DNA of 5,888 bases from an uncultured Paracoccaceae bacterium (GTDB lineage Bacteria > Pseudomonadota > Alphaproteobacteria > Rhodobacterales > Rhodobacteraceae). The position numbers and the translations under genes are program-made. The stretch spans positions 1 to 5,888 of the forward strand of contig CALEZJ010000041.1 of the NCBI GenBank assembly GCA_937927885.1, written 5' to 3'. The notes beneath the pieces are model-generated. The model had not been told where the DNA came from and made no database searches. It saw only the letters and a program-made list of their open reading frames with translations. This document shows, in pieces, positions 5,325 to 5,888 of this stretch (positions are counted from its first letter, which is position 1; each line of letters opens with the position of its first letter).

Positions 5325-5377
5325 AATTCCGATCCCGGGTTATCTGAATCCGACAATATGCAGATAGTTGAATTTCC
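5321..5377 (+). repeat. Imperfect direct repeat across the soxW-soxX gap
   Basis: TTGAAATTCC (5321-5330, overlapping the soxW stop) recurs as TTGAATTTCC (5368-5377), 9 of 10 identical, 47 bp apart. Both are AT-rich and almost self-complementary. Between them, TATCTG (5341-5346) and CAGATA (5361-5366) form a 6-bp inverted repeat with a 14-nt spacer. These could be binding half-sites in the region that SoxR protects in P. pantotrophus, or chance. Confidence 0.35.
5355..5375. promoter_or_regulatory. Candidate SoxR operator in the soxW-soxX gap
   Basis: The site starts AATATGCAGATAG and ends GAATTT. It shares 15 of 21 positions with the site upstream of soxT (3051-3071). The soxW-soxX gap is a documented SoxR target in P. 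pantotrophus. Its place about 95 bp upstream of the soxX start and just before the possible promoter at 5380-5409 fits repression of the structural sox operon. Confidence 0.45.
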
Positions 5378-5379
5378 TG

Positions 5380-5409
5380 TTGCGAGTGCGGTATGCCATC
5401 GGCTACAGT
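5380..5409 (+). promoter_or_regulatory. Possible soxX promoter
   Basis: TTGCGA (5380-5385) and TACAGT (5404-5409) are 18 nt apart, and each matches four of six consensus bases. Transcription would begin around 5416, giving a 55-nt leader. The candidate operator ends 4 bp upstream of the -35. An alternative is TTGAAT 5368 with TATGCC 5392. The evidence is weak. Confidence 0.25.
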
Positions 5410-5470
5410 CTGCTCAGCCTGCGTTTGGGAGAGCGCAACGCCATCGTGTGACTGTCGAGGGAGGACATCC

Positions 5471-5888
5471 ATGAACCTGAAAGCCCTGATCGGGCCCATC
5501 GTCGCCGCGACCCTGGCGGGGTCGGCAGCAATGGCCGAGACCGCCCCGGGCGAGGTTGTCTGGGTTGACGACATTTCTATACCCGTCTCGCTGACCGGCG
5601 TTGCGGGCAATACCGAGGAAGGCATCCGCGTGATGACCACCCCGGCGCTTGGCAATTGTGTGGCCTGCCACGAGGTCGGCGCACTGTCGAACGTCCCCTT
5701 CCATGGGAACATCGGGCCCGCGCTGGACGGCGTCGGCAGCCGCTGGAGCGAGGCGGAATTGCGCGGAATCCTGGTGGATGCAAAGCACGTCTTCCCCGAA
5801 TCCCGCATGCCCTCGTTCTATCGCACCGAAGGGTTCATCCGGCCCGGCGACCGCTTTACCGGTCGTGCTGCCGATCCTGCGACCTTCG
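5471..5888 (+). CDS. soxX: SoxX, cytochrome c subunit of SoxXA (3' end beyond window)
   Basis: SoxXA is the periplasmic heme protein that oxidatively links thiosulfate to the SoxYZ carrier. The frame begins at ATG 5471 with GGAGG 6 nt upstream and runs off the window after 139 codons. Residues 1-22 are a Sec signal peptide ending in AMA. The single c-type heme site is CVACH (Cys63, Cys66, His67), in the context ALGNCVACHEVGAL that is typical of SoxX. The downstream NIGPALDGVGSRWSEAEL block and SRMPSFY, with Met113 as likely distal heme ligand, complete the fold. SoxX is usually about 150-160 residues, so only a short tail is missing. soxY, Z, A and B are expected next. The gene heads the structural operon behind a 146-bp regulatory gap. 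Confidence 0.93.
   Translation, partial: MNLKALIGPIVAATLAGSAAMAETAPGEVVWVDDISIPVSLTGVAGNTEEGIRVMTTPALGNCVACHEVGALSNVPFHGNIGPALDGVGSRWSEAELRGILVDAKHVFPESRMPSFYRTEGFIRPGDRFTGRAADPATF

Noticed and set aside
5331..5346. GATCCCGGGTTATC after soxW as a terminator
   Set aside because: Only a short CCCGGG palindrome without a usable loop or T-run.
1..5888. tRNA, rRNA, CRISPR array, insertion sequence or transposase
   Set aside because: No cloverleaf-like segments, regularly spaced repeats, transposase motifs or terminal inverted repeats were seen.

Overview
The window is GC-rich DNA of alphaproteobacterial character. Gene content and order point to a Rhodobacterales/Paracoccus-like chemolithotroph that oxidises reduced sulfur compounds. 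It covers the regulatory and redox-maintenance end of a sox (thiosulfate-oxidising multienzyme) cluster. The gene order soxR-soxS (minus strand) // soxV-soxW-soxX (plus strand) matches the known Paracoccus pantotrophus layout. The window ends inside soxX.

Left part (1-3020). Two YeeE/YedE (SoxT-type) membrane proteins are encoded on the minus strand at about 1-875 and 1953-3020. They flank a plus-strand gene (1066-1956) for a Tat-exported metallo-beta-lactamase-fold hydrolase. The left transporter is odd: its frame runs unbroken to the window edge, but from about residue 223 the protein stops looking like a transporter and reads as a 2OG-Fe(II) prolyl-4-hydroxylase-like dioxygenase with an HxD motif. 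Base 1 to about 210 may therefore be a recombination product, a fusion or an assembly chimera. The divergent intergenic region 876-1065 holds a 9-bp inverted repeat. It also holds a leader that can fold so that the Shine-Dalgarno sequence of the hydrolase pairs with the loop of an upstream hairpin. The hydrolase and the right-hand transporter converge, and their stop codons overlap in TTAA.

Middle part (3021-3981). soxS (periplasmic thioredoxin) and soxR (ArsR-family repressor) are transcribed leftward, with soxT downstream. SoxR has tyrosine and arginine where SqrR/BigR-type persulfide sensors have their two cysteines, and instead carries Cys26 and Cys59. A soxS promoter overlaps an AT-rich candidate operator in the soxS-soxV gap. 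Related AT-rich sequences starting ATATG occur upstream of soxT and in the soxW-soxX gap.

Right part (3982-5888). soxV (CcdA/DsbD-type membrane thiol-disulfide transporter, GTG start) and soxW (periplasmic thioredoxin, twin-arginine-like signal) form an operon 11 nt apart. A 146-bp regulatory gap precedes soxX, the cytochrome c subunit of SoxXA, which is cut by the window end.

Together, the transporters probably move thiosulfate or related sulfur species and SoxR senses sulfur status. SoxV passes reducing equivalents across the membrane to SoxW and SoxS, which keep the sulfur-carrying machinery active. SoxX begins the structural operon.
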